DNA of 36,380 nt, from contig JAOUMT010000004.1 in assembly GCA_029881355.1 (NCBI GenBank), positions 1-36,380 on the forward strand. The letters run 5' to 3'. A model generated the notes under the pieces. The model did not search any database. It saw only the letters and a program-made list of their open reading frames with translations, and was not told the origin of the DNA. Position 1 is the stretch's first letter, and the number at the start of each line of letters is the position of its first letter. The stretch comes from Acidimicrobiia bacterium. Its GTDB lineage: Bacteria > Actinomycetota > Acidimicrobiia > Spongiisociales > JAENVV01. Of this stretch, positions 1 to 9,572 are shown in pieces. The translations under genes were made by a program, and so were the position numbers.

Positions 1-1
1 C

Positions 2-715
2 GCATCGACTGCCCGCCACGATCGGGTCAACTGGGCGCTCGCCGAGGGCGCCATGCGCCACGGTGTCGATGTGCTCCAGCGCACAGAAGTGATCGACCTC
101 ATCATGGACGGCGACCGGGTGGTCGGCGTCCGTACGAGCAACGGTGACATCTCGGCTCCGGTGGTGGTGTCAGCCGTCGGAGGTCACGTGACCCGCATCA
201 CCGATATGGCCGGACTGCGGATCCCGATCCGAACCCATCCGCTCCAGGCGTTCGTGACGAACCATTACGAGCGCAAATTTCATCCAATCGCTTCCTCTTT
301 GGACCTCGGTTTCTATGTGAGCCAGACTGCCAGGGGCGAAATGCTGGCCGGCGCCCACATCGACCAGCAGCCGAGCTACTCCTACCGGTCGGGTCATCAT
401 TTCCTCTCCTCGATCGCCCACAACATCCAAATGTTCCTGCCGTTTATGCGCGACCTGCGGATCCTCCGCCAATGGACCGGTATCTGTGACATGTCACCTG
501 ACTACACCCCGATCATGGGCAAGACTCCTGTCGATGGCCTGCTCATCACGACCGGTTGGGGCACGTGGGGATTCAAGGCGATCCCGGCCGGGGGAGAGGC
601 GATGGCCGAGTTGATTGCCACCGGTCGAACCCCCGCACTCATTGCACCGTTTTCGCTCGATCGGTTCCGCAACGACCGGACCCTGGCCGACCGAAGCTCG
701 TCGGGAACCCACTGA
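2..715 (+). CDS. soxB: Sarcosine oxidase beta subunit-like FAD-dependent oxidoreductase, C-terminal part (5' end outside window)
   Basis: Frame is open from the window edge (ASTARHDRVNWALAEGAMRHGVDV...); ends ...MSPDYTPIMGKTPVDGLLITTGWGTWGFKAIPAGGEAMAELIATGRTP, typical of SoxB; followed with overlap by a SoxD-like ORF. Confidence 0.88.
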   Translation, partial: ASTARHDRVNWALAEGAMRHGVDVLQRTEVIDLIMDGDRVVGVRTSNGDISAPVVVSAVGGHVTRITDMAGLRIPIRTHPLQAFVTNHYERKFHPIASSLDLGFYVSQTARGEMLAGAHIDQQPSYSYRSGHHFLSSIAHNIQMFLPFMRDLRILRQWTGICDMSPDYTPIMGKTPVDGLLITTGWGTWGFKAIPAGGEAMAELIATGRTPALIAPFSLDRFRNDRTLADRSSSGTH

Positions 716-951
716 TGAGTATTCGTATCAACTGCGACCACTGCGGCACGCGACCCCTCGAGGAATATATCTACGGTGAGGTATTCGCTGTTCCCGACAC
801 GATCGCAGACCCGGTGGAGCGCAACCTCGATAGGGCGTTCAACCACACCAATCCGGAAGGCCCGGTCACCGAAGCCTGGTTTCATCTCTACGGTTGTCGC
901 CGGTGGATCAGCATCGTTCGAGACACTTCCACGGATCGTATAGTTGACTGA
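715..951 (+). CDS. soxD: Sarcosine oxidase delta subunit
   Basis: MSIRINCDHCGTRPLEEYIYGEV...GCRRWISIVRDTSTDRIVD; start overlaps soxB stop (TGATG). Confidence 0.88.
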   Translation: MSIRINCDHCGTRPLEEYIYGEVFAVPDTIADPVERNLDRAFNHTNPEGPVTEAWFHLYGCRRWISIVRDTSTDRIVD

Positions 952-981
952 ACGAGCTGCAAACGATTGGAATAGGCGGTC

Positions 982-1623
982 ATGCAGGTAACGACGCAAC
1001 CTATCATTCGACCCATGGCCCGACTGGTAGGCACGGGTCCCGCGTTAGGGACAACTGCGATTCCGATCACAACCAAGCGTCTCTTGATTGACCTGCCGTC
1101 CAGGCAAGTCGCGAAAGCCCTGTTCGCCATGACGTACGGCCCTGGTGGTCAGTCGGTCACATCCAAGCTGTTGTGGAACGGTCCGATAGACGTCGAGGAG
1201 ATCTCGGTCTGGTGTGACAAGTACGCCTCGAATGACTTCAATGATGGCGGGCATCACTGGGTAATCATCCAGCGCGATCCCATCGTTCGAAACGGTCCGC
1301 TGGTGATGGGGGCCATCGGCCTGACCCCGGGCGACCAAGCCGGGGTAGCCACCCTCGGCTACTGGCTAGGTGAAGCGTTCTGGGGCCAGGGCTACATGAC
1401 CGATGCCGTCCGGGCTGTCGTCAACCATGGATTTGGCGTGCTCAACCTGTCGCGCATCGAAGCGTGCGCCTTTACAACCAATCCGGCCAGTTCAGCCGTA
1501 CTAAAAAAGGTCGGGTTTGAACCCGAGGGCATCCGCCGGGGCTCGGCGTACAAGTACGGCGAGTGGATCGACCAACACGTCTGGGCTGCTCTCAGGACCG
1601 ACCTCGACAGTGCCGAGGACTGA
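982..1623 (+). CDS. GNAT family N-acetyltransferase (RimJ/RimL-like)
   Basis: LGYWLGEAFWGQGYMTDAVRAVVNHGFGVLNLSRIEACAFTTNPASSAVLKKVGFEPEGIRRGSAYKYGEWID is a GNAT motif A/B pattern. The start may be downstream, e.g. 1015. Confidence 0.88.
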   Translation: MQVTTQPIIRPMARLVGTGPALGTTAIPITTKRLLIDLPSRQVAKALFAMTYGPGGQSVTSKLLWNGPIDVEEISVWCDKYASNDFNDGGHHWVIIQRDPIVRNGPLVMGAIGLTPGDQAGVATLGYWLGEAFWGQGYMTDAVRAVVNHGFGVLNLSRIEACAFTTNPASSAVLKKVGFEPEGIRRGSAYKYGEWIDQHVWAALRTDLDSAED

Positions 1624-1628
1624 GCGAC

Positions 1629-3083
1629 CTACCAGTTCACGGCGATGTACTTGGTTTCGAGGAATTCGTGGATTCCTTCGAATCCGCCTTCTCGCCCGAC
1701 TCCGGACTGTTTGAATCCGCCGAACGGAGCCGCCGGGTCCGAAACCAGCCCACGGTTGAGACCAACCATGCCGCTCTCCATCGCTTCGCTCACTCGCAAC
1801 CCCCGGCTCAGGTCGCCGGTGTAGATATACGAGATGAGTCCGTACTCGGTGTCGTTGGCCATAGCGATGGCCTCGTCGTCCGTATTGAAGGTGACAACCG
1901 GAGCAACCGGCCCGAAGATCTCGGTCTTCAAGATGGCGTCACCGGGTTTTACGTTGTTGAGTACGGTCGGGGCATAGAAGAATCCCTTATGATCAGGGAT
2001 CGTTCCACCCGTGACCACCTTGGCACCGTCGTTGGTGGCCAGTTCGACCAGTTCGGCGATTTCGTCGCGGCTCTTGCGGTTGACCATCGGGCCCACCTGG
2101 GTGGACCGGTCGATACCGGGGCCCATCTTCAGCGACGACATGGCGGAGCTGAGCTTGTCGGTGAACTCCTTGGCGATCGACTCGTGGACCATGATCCGGT
2201 TGGCGGCGGTGCAGGCTTCGCCGGCGTTGCGCATTTTGGCGACCATGGCTCCGGCGATGGCGTCGTCGATGTCTGCGTCATCGAAGACGATGAACGGTGC
2301 GTTGCCACCCAATTCCATCGAGGTCTTGAGGACCTGGTCAGCCGCCTTGGCGAGCAGCATCCGGCCAACGGCGGTCGACCCGGTGAAGGACAGTTTGCGA
2401 ACTCGTGAGTCGGACAAGAGCGTGTCAACGGCGTCGGACGATCCGCGGGCACTCATGATGTTCACAACCCCGGCGGGCAACCCGGCCTGCTGCATGAGGT
2501 GGACGATGGCCAACGTGGTCAGTGGTGTGTCCGAGGCAGGCTTCAAAATGGTCGTGCAGCCGGCGGCCAAGGCGGGTCCGAGCTTGCGGGTGGCCATTGC
2601 GGCCGGGAAGTTCCAGGGGGTGATGAGGACGCTGATACCAACCGGCTGGGACATGGTCATGATGCGCTTGTCGCCAGCAGGCGCCAGCCGGACTTCGCCG
2701 CCAATCCGGACGGCTTCTTCGGAAAACCAGCGGAAGAATTCGGCGGCGTAGCGAGTCTCCCCGAGCGCATCAGGGAAGGCTTTGCCGTTCTCGAGGACGA
2801 TCAATTCGGCGATGGCCTCTTCGTGCTCGATCATCAATTCGAACGTCTTGCGGAGGATTTCTGCCCGTTGGCGAGGAGCCGTGGCGGCCCATGATGCGGC
2901 GGAGTCGGCGGCAGCATCGAGCGCCTGATTGGCCTCGACTGCATTGGCCGCTCCAACGGCGGCTAGCAAATCCTCGGTGGCCGGGTCGATGACGTCGATC
3001 GAACTCGACCCGTCCTGCCACTCCCCCCCGATGAACAGTCCGGTCTTACCCTCGTCAATGAGCGTGTTAAGCATGGTGGTCAT
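1629..3083 (-). CDS. gabD: NAD(P)-dependent succinate-semialdehyde dehydrogenase
   Basis: ALDH motifs: TPWNFPAAM, SFTGSTAVGR, MELGGNAPFIVFDDAD, GEACTAANR, EIFGPVAPV. Start chosen at MTTMLNTLIDEGKTG. Confidence 0.9.
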   Translation of the reverse strand: MTTMLNTLIDEGKTGLFIGGEWQDGSSSIDVIDPATEDLLAAVGAANAVEANQALDAAADSAASWAATAPRQRAEILRKTFELMIEHEEAIAELIVLENGKAFPDALGETRYAAEFFRWFSEEAVRIGGEVRLAPAGDKRIMTMSQPVGISVLITPWNFPAAMATRKLGPALAAGCTTILKPASDTPLTTLAIVHLMQQAGLPAGVVNIMSARGSSDAVDTLLSDSRVRKLSFTGSTAVGRMLLAKAADQVLKTSMELGGNAPFIVFDDADIDDAIAGAMVAKMRNAGEACTAANRIMVHESIAKEFTDKLSSAMSSLKMGPGIDRSTQVGPMVNRKSRDEIAELVELATNDGAKVVTGGTIPDHKGFFYAPTVLNNVKPGDAILKTEIFGPVAPVVTFNTDDEAIAMANDTEYGLISYIYTGDLSRGLRVSEAMESGMVGLNRGLVSDPAAPFGGFKQSGVGREGGFEGIHEFLETKYIAVNW

Positions 3084-3170
3084 GGTGCCTCCGCGTGATG
3101 TTGAGGCAAGACTAGACCGTCGTCGCGCCGCAGCAACCGTGGCCCTGGCGCCGTTGCAGCGCGACATCCA

Positions 3171-3884
3171 TCAGGCTTTCGGAGGAACATCGATCATGAC
3201 TTCGCTGAGGGGTTTTCGGTCGAGAACCGGGACCTGGGCATCGGCAGTTGGGTAGCCCACCGGAAAGAGCACGAACGGGCGCTCGTTTTCTGGCCGTCCT
3301 AGCAGCCTGGTCAAAAACGCCATCGGAGAGGGGGTGTGGGGCAGGGTGGCCAGGCCCATGTTGTGGAGGGCAGCGATGAACAAGCCGCACGCCATACCAA
3401 CGCTTTCCTTTACGTAGTAGTGATGTTGTTTGGTTCCTTCGGGGGTCGACCCGTAGCGCTCCTCGAATACCACGACTATCCAGGGCGCGGTTTCCAGATA
3501 GCCCTTTCGCCAATGGGTGCCGAGGTGGGAGAGGGCTTCCTGCCATTCGTCGTTCATGCGGCCTTGGTAGTTGAGCCGCTCTTCTTCTTCGGCGGCCTGG
3601 CGGATTTGTTGTTTGATTTCGGTGTCCCCGATGACCACGAACTTCCAGGGCTGCATGTGGGCGCCTGATGGGGCGGTTGCGGCAGTCTGGATGGCCAGCT
3701 CAAGGAGTTGCCGGGGCACCGGATCATCCGAGAACGTGCGAACCGAACGGCGCTGTTCCATCAGTCGGAGGAACGCTTCGCCCCGCATCTCCTGCTCGGC
3801 GGCGTCGTATTGCTCGATCCGGTGTTCGACGAAGGGGTACTTGGCGGCATCCTCGGGCCGGGGGTACACATACGGTTCGGTCAT
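3171..3884 (-). CDS. Nitroreductase family protein
   Basis: RRSVRTFSDDPVPRQLLELAIQTAATAPSGAHMQPWKFVVI and C-terminal ENERPFVLFPVGYPTADAQVP. Confidence 0.88.
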   Translation of the reverse strand: MTEPYVYPRPEDAAKYPFVEHRIEQYDAAEQEMRGEAFLRLMEQRRSVRTFSDDPVPRQLLELAIQTAATAPSGAHMQPWKFVVIGDTEIKQQIRQAAEEEERLNYQGRMNDEWQEALSHLGTHWRKGYLETAPWIVVVFEERYGSTPEGTKQHHYYVKESVGMACGLFIAALHNMGLATLPHTPSPMAFLTRLLGRPENERPFVLFPVGYPTADAQVPVLDRKPLSEVMIDVPPKA

Positions 3885-3964
3885 CCGCTCAGCTCAGCCG
3901 AATCCAAGGGTGCTGTCAAGGGTCGAACGGCACGCGTCCGGCGCGTTCGGTACGGTGGTGTTCC

Positions 3965-5554
3965 ATGAATCCGACCATCATCCCGAGGCTGGCCGATCCG
4001 ACCTATGACGGTCTGGCGGCGGCCATGCAGTGGCATATTCCGGACGTATTCAACATGGGCGCGGCCTGTGCTGACATCGCCCCGCCCGACGCTGTGGCGT
4101 TGGTAACCGTTGAACGGGATCGGGAGGGCGCGTCGACGACGTTCGGGGAGCTGAGTCGTTGGTCTGGTCAACTTGCGGCAGCTCTCAAAGCCCGGGGAGT
4201 GGATCGAGGCGACCGCATCGGTATCGTGGCCCCGCAATCACTTGAGACCGGACTCTCTCACCTGGCGGTCTGGAAGCTTGGTGCGATCTCGCTCCCACTG
4301 GCATCGCTTTTCGGACCAGATGCGCTGAGATACCGGTTGGATGATGCCGGTGCCCGCATGGCGCTCGTGAGCCCTGAGAATGTCGTCAAGGTACGAGAAG
4401 CCGGCCCCGGCATCGAGCTGATGGTGATGGACGATGATTTCTGGTCCGAGTTGCAGGCTTGCGAACCGATCGACTCGGCGAGCACGTTGGCGGAAGATCC
4501 CGCGTTTCTGATCTACACCTCGGGAACGACTGGACCGCCCAAGGGAGCGCTCCACGCCCACCGCGCGTTGTTCGGACATCTACCGGCGTTTGAGCTCTAC
4601 TACGAGTACGCCCCGCAGCCCCACGATGTCATCTGGACGCCAGCCGACTGGGCGTGGATCGGGGGACTCATGGATGTCCTCGTCCCGGCCTGGTACCACG
4701 GCATGACGGTTCTAAAGGCCCCGCACGGGTTCGAACCGCACGAAGCGGTTGACCTGATGGTTCAACATAAGGTCACCTGCGCGTTCCTTCCTCCGACGGC
4801 CCTCAAGATGATGCGAGCGGCCGGGGCCGGATCGTCGAACCTGCAATTGCGGGCCATCTTCACGGGCGGAGAACCGCTCGGTGCGGAGATGCTCGGTTGG
4901 GCCGAAACCAACCTGGGAGCGCGAGTAAACGAAGGCTACGGTCAGACCGAAGCCAACATCGTGGTGGGGAATTGCGCTTCGACGTGGCCTGTGAAACCAG
5001 GATCGATGGGGCGTCCAATTCCGGGTCACCAGGTGGCAGTGCTCGACGACGAAGGCAACCCGGCTGTCGGGGAAGTTGGTGAGCTGGCCGTGCGAGCTCC
5101 CGATCCAGTCATGATGATCGAATACTGGAATCAGCCTGAGGCCACCGCGGGCAAGTATCTCGACGGATGGTTACTGACCGGGGATCTCGGGCGCGAAGAC
5201 AACGACGGCTACCTGTGGTTCGTCAGTCGGAAAGACGACATTATTTCTTCGGGCGGCTACCGTATCGGTCCCGGCGAGATCGAAGAGTCGCTGATGGGCC
5301 ATGCCGCGGTCGCCCACTGTGCCGTGACCGGGGTCCCGGACGAGATTCGCGGTCAGGTGCCAGCTGCTTACGTGGTCCTCAATAAGGGATTCACCAGCTC
5401 GGATCATTTGGCCGAGGAACTCCAGCAGCATGTGCGGGTGCGGCTGGCAGCCCATGAGGTGCCCCGACACCTCTTCTTCGTCGCCGAGCTGCCGAGGACG
5501 ACGACCGGCAAGATCGTGCGGAGGGAGCTGCGACGAATCTTCGACCAGGCATAA
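3965..5554 (+). CDS. AMP-dependent acyl-CoA synthetase (acetyl/propionyl-CoA synthetase-like)
   Basis: AMP-binding motifs FLIYTSGTTGPPKGALHAHRAL, GEPLGAEMLGWAE, NEGYGQTEANIVVGNC, LPRTTTGKIVRRELR. Confidence 0.92.
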   Translation: MNPTIIPRLADPTYDGLAAAMQWHIPDVFNMGAACADIAPPDAVALVTVERDREGASTTFGELSRWSGQLAAALKARGVDRGDRIGIVAPQSLETGLSHLAVWKLGAISLPLASLFGPDALRYRLDDAGARMALVSPENVVKVREAGPGIELMVMDDDFWSELQACEPIDSASTLAEDPAFLIYTSGTTGPPKGALHAHRALFGHLPAFELYYEYAPQPHDVIWTPADWAWIGGLMDVLVPAWYHGMTVLKAPHGFEPHEAVDLMVQHKVTCAFLPPTALKMMRAAGAGSSNLQLRAIFTGGEPLGAEMLGWAETNLGARVNEGYGQTEANIVVGNCASTWPVKPGSMGRPIPGHQVAVLDDEGNPAVGEVGELAVRAPDPVMMIEYWNQPEATAGKYLDGWLLTGDLGREDNDGYLWFVSRKDDIISSGGYRIGPGEIEESLMGHAAVAHCAVTGVPDEIRGQVPAAYVVLNKGFTSSDHLAEELQQHVRVRLAAHEVPRHLFFVAELPRTTTGKIVRRELRRIFDQA

Positions 5555-5692
5555 GAGTTTGGGAGGTTCTTTGCGTTGGAAAGTAGTTGCTGGTTTCAAA
5601 TGATTGTTCGAAAAGGTGAACGACAGTACCGCTATTCGAGTAACATAAGTATCTGATCGAGTCCGGAACTCCCCACTCCCTCCGGGCTCGAA

Positions 5693-5724
5693 AAGCGGAA
5701 CCTCGGCTTGCCGAGGTTCCGCTT
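5693..5724. terminator. Perfect 14-bp stem hairpin, probable bidirectional terminator
   Basis: AAGCGGAACCTCGG-CTTG-CCGAGGTTCCGCTT between convergent coding regions. Confidence 0.75.
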
Positions 5725-5763
5725 ATTAACGAGCCGGTGTGGGCGCCCCCGGATCAGGGGCCG

Positions 5764-5964
5764 TTATGGCAAGTACTGCTCGGCGATCGACGTGATCGTG
5801 TCACCATCGATCGTGTACCAGATCCACCGTCCGCCCGAATACCAGTCGTTCGGGTTGAAGTCGTTGTAGACCGCCGCATATTCGGCTGCTGTCATCAGCG
5901 TCATGTCGACAAATCCGCGGTCCTCAAGGAAGCCTCCGGTCCCGGTACTGGGGATGAGGCACAC
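5764..5964 (-). CDS. Hypothetical protein, possibly 5'-truncated, with LysM-like C-terminus
   Basis: Ends WIWYTIDGDTITSIAEQYLP. The frame stays open upstream (EEAPGGFYIQGVSSSGRAQVVTADAPVCLIP...) to a TAG near 6211 with no clear start codon. Confidence 0.4.
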   Translation of the reverse strand: MCLIPSTGTGGFLEDRGFVDMTLMTAAEYAAVYNDFNPNDWYSGGRWIWYTIDGDTITSIAEQYLP

Positions 5965-6193
5965 CGGCGCATCAGCTGTTACTACCTGGGCACGACCCGA
6001 GGAGCTGACCCCCTGGATGTAGAACCCTCCTGGCGCCTCTTCGCCGGCCGCGGCGGCAGCATCGGACTCGCCAGATCGCCAGATCCCGGGCAGAAACGAG
6101 CGGCTCGCAGAGTGCTCGGGATCGGCACTTCGAGCGCTGCTCGCTCGGTCCCTTGGGTCACTGTCCGTGACCGGCGGCGATCGGTTCTTGGGT

Positions 6194-7031
6194 TCAGGAA
6201 TCGCTCGCTACGTGCGTGAGGACGTCCCGTTGGAACGCTTCGATGAAGCGGTCGGGTTCGCTGCCGTCGCTCGTGTCCGGTCCGACAACGAGGCGGTTGA
6301 CACCGATCAGTGCGTCGGCCTCGACAACATCGACCGTGACCACGCCGGGGGCGGCGACGGTGATCTCGAGTGGCCCCAGCATCGCCGGTCGGGGCACAGG
6401 CTCAGCAAGGTCCTCCAACTGCTGGACCAGTTGGAGGGTCTGGTCTGGGGAGGTGAGCCAGCCGAACCATCCATCGCCGATGCGAACCGCCCGGGCAAGT
6501 GCTGCGGGCGAATGTCCTCCGACTACGATCGGAGGGTGCGGCTCCTGGACCGGTGTCGGGAACTGCACAACTGCATGGTCCACCGCGCTGTCCCCACCCG
6601 TTTGCGGACTTGTCCAGAGTTCCAGGATCCGAGCCAACCCGTCCTCGGTGCGGCGCCCCCGTTCTGACATGGGGACACCGAGGGCGGCCAACTCCGCTTC
6701 GATGTGGCCTACCCCAACACCGACGATCAAGCGTCCGTCCGATAAGACGTCGAGCGATGTCAGCTGCTTGGCCAATAACACCGGGTTGCGCTGCGGAATG
6801 ACCAGGACACCAGCCGCGAGACGCACTGTCGAGGTGACCGCCGCCAGATAGAGCAATGCGGCCAGTGCTTCCATGCGCGGCTCGTTTGAGCCGGGTAGAT
6901 CGGCCGGCAGCGACGTGGTCGCCCACCCACAGCGACTCGAATCCGGCCTGTTCGGCGGCTTGGGCTCGGCGGGCGAGTACATCGGGAGCGATTCCTGGCC
7001 CCCGGTGCAGGCCATACAGCCCGAACTTCAC
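6194..7031 (-). pseudogene. LLM class (luciferase-like, F420-type) oxidoreductase with a frameshift
   Basis: N-terminus VKFGLYGLHRGPGIAPDVLARRAQAAEQAGFESLWVGDHVA (GTG at 7031) is in one frame. The remainder, LPADLPGSNEPRMEALAALLYLAAVTSTVRLAAGVLVIPQRNPVLLAKQL..., is in another. Frame change near 6905-6915. Confidence 0.8.
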
Positions 7032-7221
7032 CCCCACACCTCCGATCCAGCCCAGACCACCGGAACGGCATCTCGCCACCACCGACCCCCCGTGGCTACC
7101 CGCCAGAGGAGTTAGGGATCACGAGATATGGGATGAGAACGAGCACCTCCACCGACCACGCAGATCGGCACCTCGAGGACGCTCGGCGGCGTCGAAGCGG
7201 CACTTCGTCACCGGCGATTGA

Positions 7222-7581
7222 TCACTCGCCCCGTCTGAAATGCACGTAGATCGACGGCAGCAGCCCGATGAGCACGACCACGTTGATCAGCAGGAACATC
7301 GGATCGTCGGATATCCCCCACAGATAGAACATGAAGAGGACGATCACGCTGCGTACGTAGATCGAGACGATGTAGTAGTGCCAGTCCTCGTTGCGCAGGA
7401 TGTTGAAGATCAGGAATGCCAGGACCCCCATCATCAGTCCGACCAGGCGTGGCATCACGTCGCCGTAGTCGCCGTTGGACCGGAACAGGTCCATGAATTG
7501 CTGCGGCAGGAAGGCGAACCCGACTGCGGCGACGGCGAGGTAGATCACCACGTAGGTGAGCGTGAGCCGGCGAAAGTCCAT
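7222..7581 (-). CDS. Small integral membrane protein, uncharacterised
   Basis: 119 aa with several hydrophobic segments (VVIYLAVAAVGFAF, LVGLMMGVLAFLIFNIL, YVRSVIVLFMFYLWG, FLLINVVVLIGLLPSI). Confidence 0.7.
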   Translation of the reverse strand: MDFRRLTLTYVVIYLAVAAVGFAFLPQQFMDLFRSNGDYGDVMPRLVGLMMGVLAFLIFNILRNEDWHYYIVSIYVRSVIVLFMFYLWGISDDPMFLLINVVVLIGLLPSIYVHFRRGE

Positions 7582-7954
7582 GGGAAAAGTCTAGCGAAGC
7601 CCCATCGGCGCCGCGTGTGCCGGCCGTCGTGAGTACCTGCGCCCGATCCCACACGACGAGGCCGACGGTCTACGAAAGACCGATGAGTCGGACCACCCAG
7701 AAGGCTTGATCCAGGGCCAGAACCCTCCGACCCCGAAACGACGCCGAGCGGCACATAGAGGGAGGCCAGGGTGGTGGGGCCAGCATCGCCAGCACCACCG
7801 TTGGGTCTTCGTACCCTTCTTGGGCCAGTGTCGCCGACCCTGTCCGGAGCTGCAACGAAGTGCCGGTTCCAGAGTGCCTGAGCGTGCGCGCATTGGCATG
7901 GTGCGACGCGCCGATGGTGGTGGTCGGGGATTCGCGAACCATTGAGTGGTCGTC

Positions 7955-8662
7955 TCAGGCTCCGACCTTCGTCGGCCTCACTTGGGCGGCGGTCGTCGTG
8001 TAGGCCGGATCGAGTTGGCCGCCTTTGGTGAGGAGATATCCGATCATCCAAAACTCGCCGATCGTGGCGGGCCAAACGATGGCCTCGGCCAGCGCGGTGG
8101 CGTCGGGAGCCAGGACGTTGAGGTATGCGCTGAGGACGTAGCCAACACCACCTGTGATGAGGAACCATCCCAGGGCTCGCGGCATGCCCGCGCGCAGCGT
8201 CAGCCGCCCCATCGGAATGAGCCATAGTCCGAAGAACAGAGCGCCGACCTCCCAGGCCGATCCGTTGAGTTGGTACATCAGGTAGGTCGTGTTTACCGAT
8301 CCTCCTGACGTTGCCACCGTGACGGCGGTGGCGGAGAAGGCGGCAGCGAACAGCAGCACCGCCGAGTTGATGAAGCCGAAGGCCGCCAACGATGCGGCTG
8401 CGAACCAGTCGACAGGTTTGAACAGCCTGAAGAAGTAGAGGGCGGCGACCGCCTGAGCGCCGACGATGGTCAACTCGGCGGCGATTGCTATCCGGGCGAG
8501 GCCGACGTTCGCTAGCAAGTTGTCGGTGGTGGCGGCAGCGTCTCCGGGTTCGAGCAGGCTCGATCGGATCAGCAGGAATCCGATCAACCCTGATATGGCG
8601 AGTATCAGGTAGGAGAGCCCGGCTTTGCGCGCGGTGGTCAGTATGGCGGTGGTGGTTGTCAT
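7955..8662 (-). CDS. DUF4386 domain-containing membrane protein
   Basis: AGLSYLILAISGLIGFLLIRSSLL...LAAFGFINSAVLLFAAAFSATAVT...ALFFGLWLIPMGRLTLRAGMPRALGWFLITGGVGYVLSAYLNVLAPD...PATIGEFWMIGYLLTKG. Confidence 0.82.
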   Translation of the reverse strand: MTTTTAILTTARKAGLSYLILAISGLIGFLLIRSSLLEPGDAAATTDNLLANVGLARIAIAAELTIVGAQAVAALYFFRLFKPVDWFAAASLAAFGFINSAVLLFAAAFSATAVTVATSGGSVNTTYLMYQLNGSAWEVGALFFGLWLIPMGRLTLRAGMPRALGWFLITGGVGYVLSAYLNVLAPDATALAEAIVWPATIGEFWMIGYLLTKGGQLDPAYTTTAAQVRPTKVGA

Positions 8663-8790
8663 GGGATTCTCTCTTTCAGTGGTTCTGTGGCAGGTCGGGT
8701 CGATCAGATGAAGACGATGAGCCTGGCGACGGCAAAACCCCTCGGCCCGGTGCTTCGGGTGCGAAGCGGGTCACGGTTGACTCGTTCTCG

Positions 8791-8821
8791 TACGCTGTAA
8801 GGTAGCCATACGGCGTAAGGT
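8791..8821. promoter_or_regulatory. Tandem TetR-like operator repeats (TACGSYGTAAGGT x2)
   Basis: TACGCTGTAAGGT (8791-8803) and TACGGCGTAAGGT (8809-8821), 18 bp start to start. On the minus strand each is an imperfect CTTAC-N3-GTAAG palindrome. Confidence 0.5.
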
Positions 8822-9093
8822 CGTCAAACCTTCCTTGGGCCGGACGTCGAGTTCAGGGGCCTTTGACGAGTTCATCGAAGCAACCGCCTCGGTCATTTCC
8901 CTGGACATCTGATGAACCGCCATCATCATTCTCATTCTCAACGGACAGTCACAATGGCTGAGACCCGTATTCGGGACGGCGAGAACACCCGTGAGGGATC
9001 AGTGCCTGGCACCTCATCGGGGTATCTCGCCTAGCGACAGCCCAGATCAATTGATATTGAGCGATAACGCTCGCAATCCGCACGCCGCTGGGT

Positions 9094-9536
9094 ATGGGCA
9101 CCTCGGCTCTCGGTTACGGTGTCAAGGTGCGTGATCCGACCGACCTCTTTGAACTGTTCGCCCGCTATTCAGTCGAGACCCAGCCACCGTGCCCGGAGGC
9201 TGCCGTTAGGGCCGCCGAAGAGGCCCTGCCGTCTGACATCCGAGGACTGCTGAGGAGCAGCAACGGCCTCTTCGACGCGATGGGCAGTGGTACTTCGTCT
9301 GGCCTCTTGAGCGGATCGTGGCTGACAACTTCGCTCTCCCAGCCGACGAGGACAGCAGCTTCCCGGCCGGTCTTGTCGCATTCGGAGACGACGGGACCGG
9401 CGCTCCCTTCTGCATTGCGACGTCCGAGGACCAGCAGATCTACTGGTGGTCACCAATCGACACTCAGGTGCAGATGTTGGCGGACAACCTGGACAGCTTC
9501 GTCGTCAGGTGGTTGACCGGGGCTATCACGACCTGA
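9094..9536 (+). pseudogene. SMI1/KNR4 (SUKH) family protein with frameshift
   Basis: First frame: LFELFARYSVETQPPCPEAAVRAAEEALPSDIRGLLRSSNGLFDA. Second frame: GQWYFVWPLERIVADNFALPADEDSSFPAGLVAFGDDGTGAPFCIATSEDQQIYWWSPIDTQ. Frame change near 9280. Confidence 0.65.
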
Positions 9537-9572
9537 GACTCCTCACCCGAGCAGAACACCAAATACGAGCAC

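Noticed and set aside
2011-2751. 246-aa plus-strand ORF antisense to the succinate-semialdehyde dehydrogenase
   Set aside because: Shadow ORF of a strongly coding opposite strand; no recognisable protein features.
4726-4745. GGGTTCGAACC motif resembling a tRNA T-arm
   Set aside because: Lies inside the acyl-CoA synthetase coding frame (HGFEPHEAVD); no cloverleaf around it.
5575-5724. Possible small RNA ending at the 5693-5724 terminator
   Set aside because: No convincing promoter or conserved structure could be seen, and there is no U-tract after the hairpin; not enough support.
7545-8225. Minus-strand 226-aa ORF and overlapping frames at 7591-7942
   Set aside because: Arg/Pro/His-rich composition typical of out-of-frame high-GC sequence. 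It overlaps the DUF4386 and membrane-protein genes, and no family was recognised.
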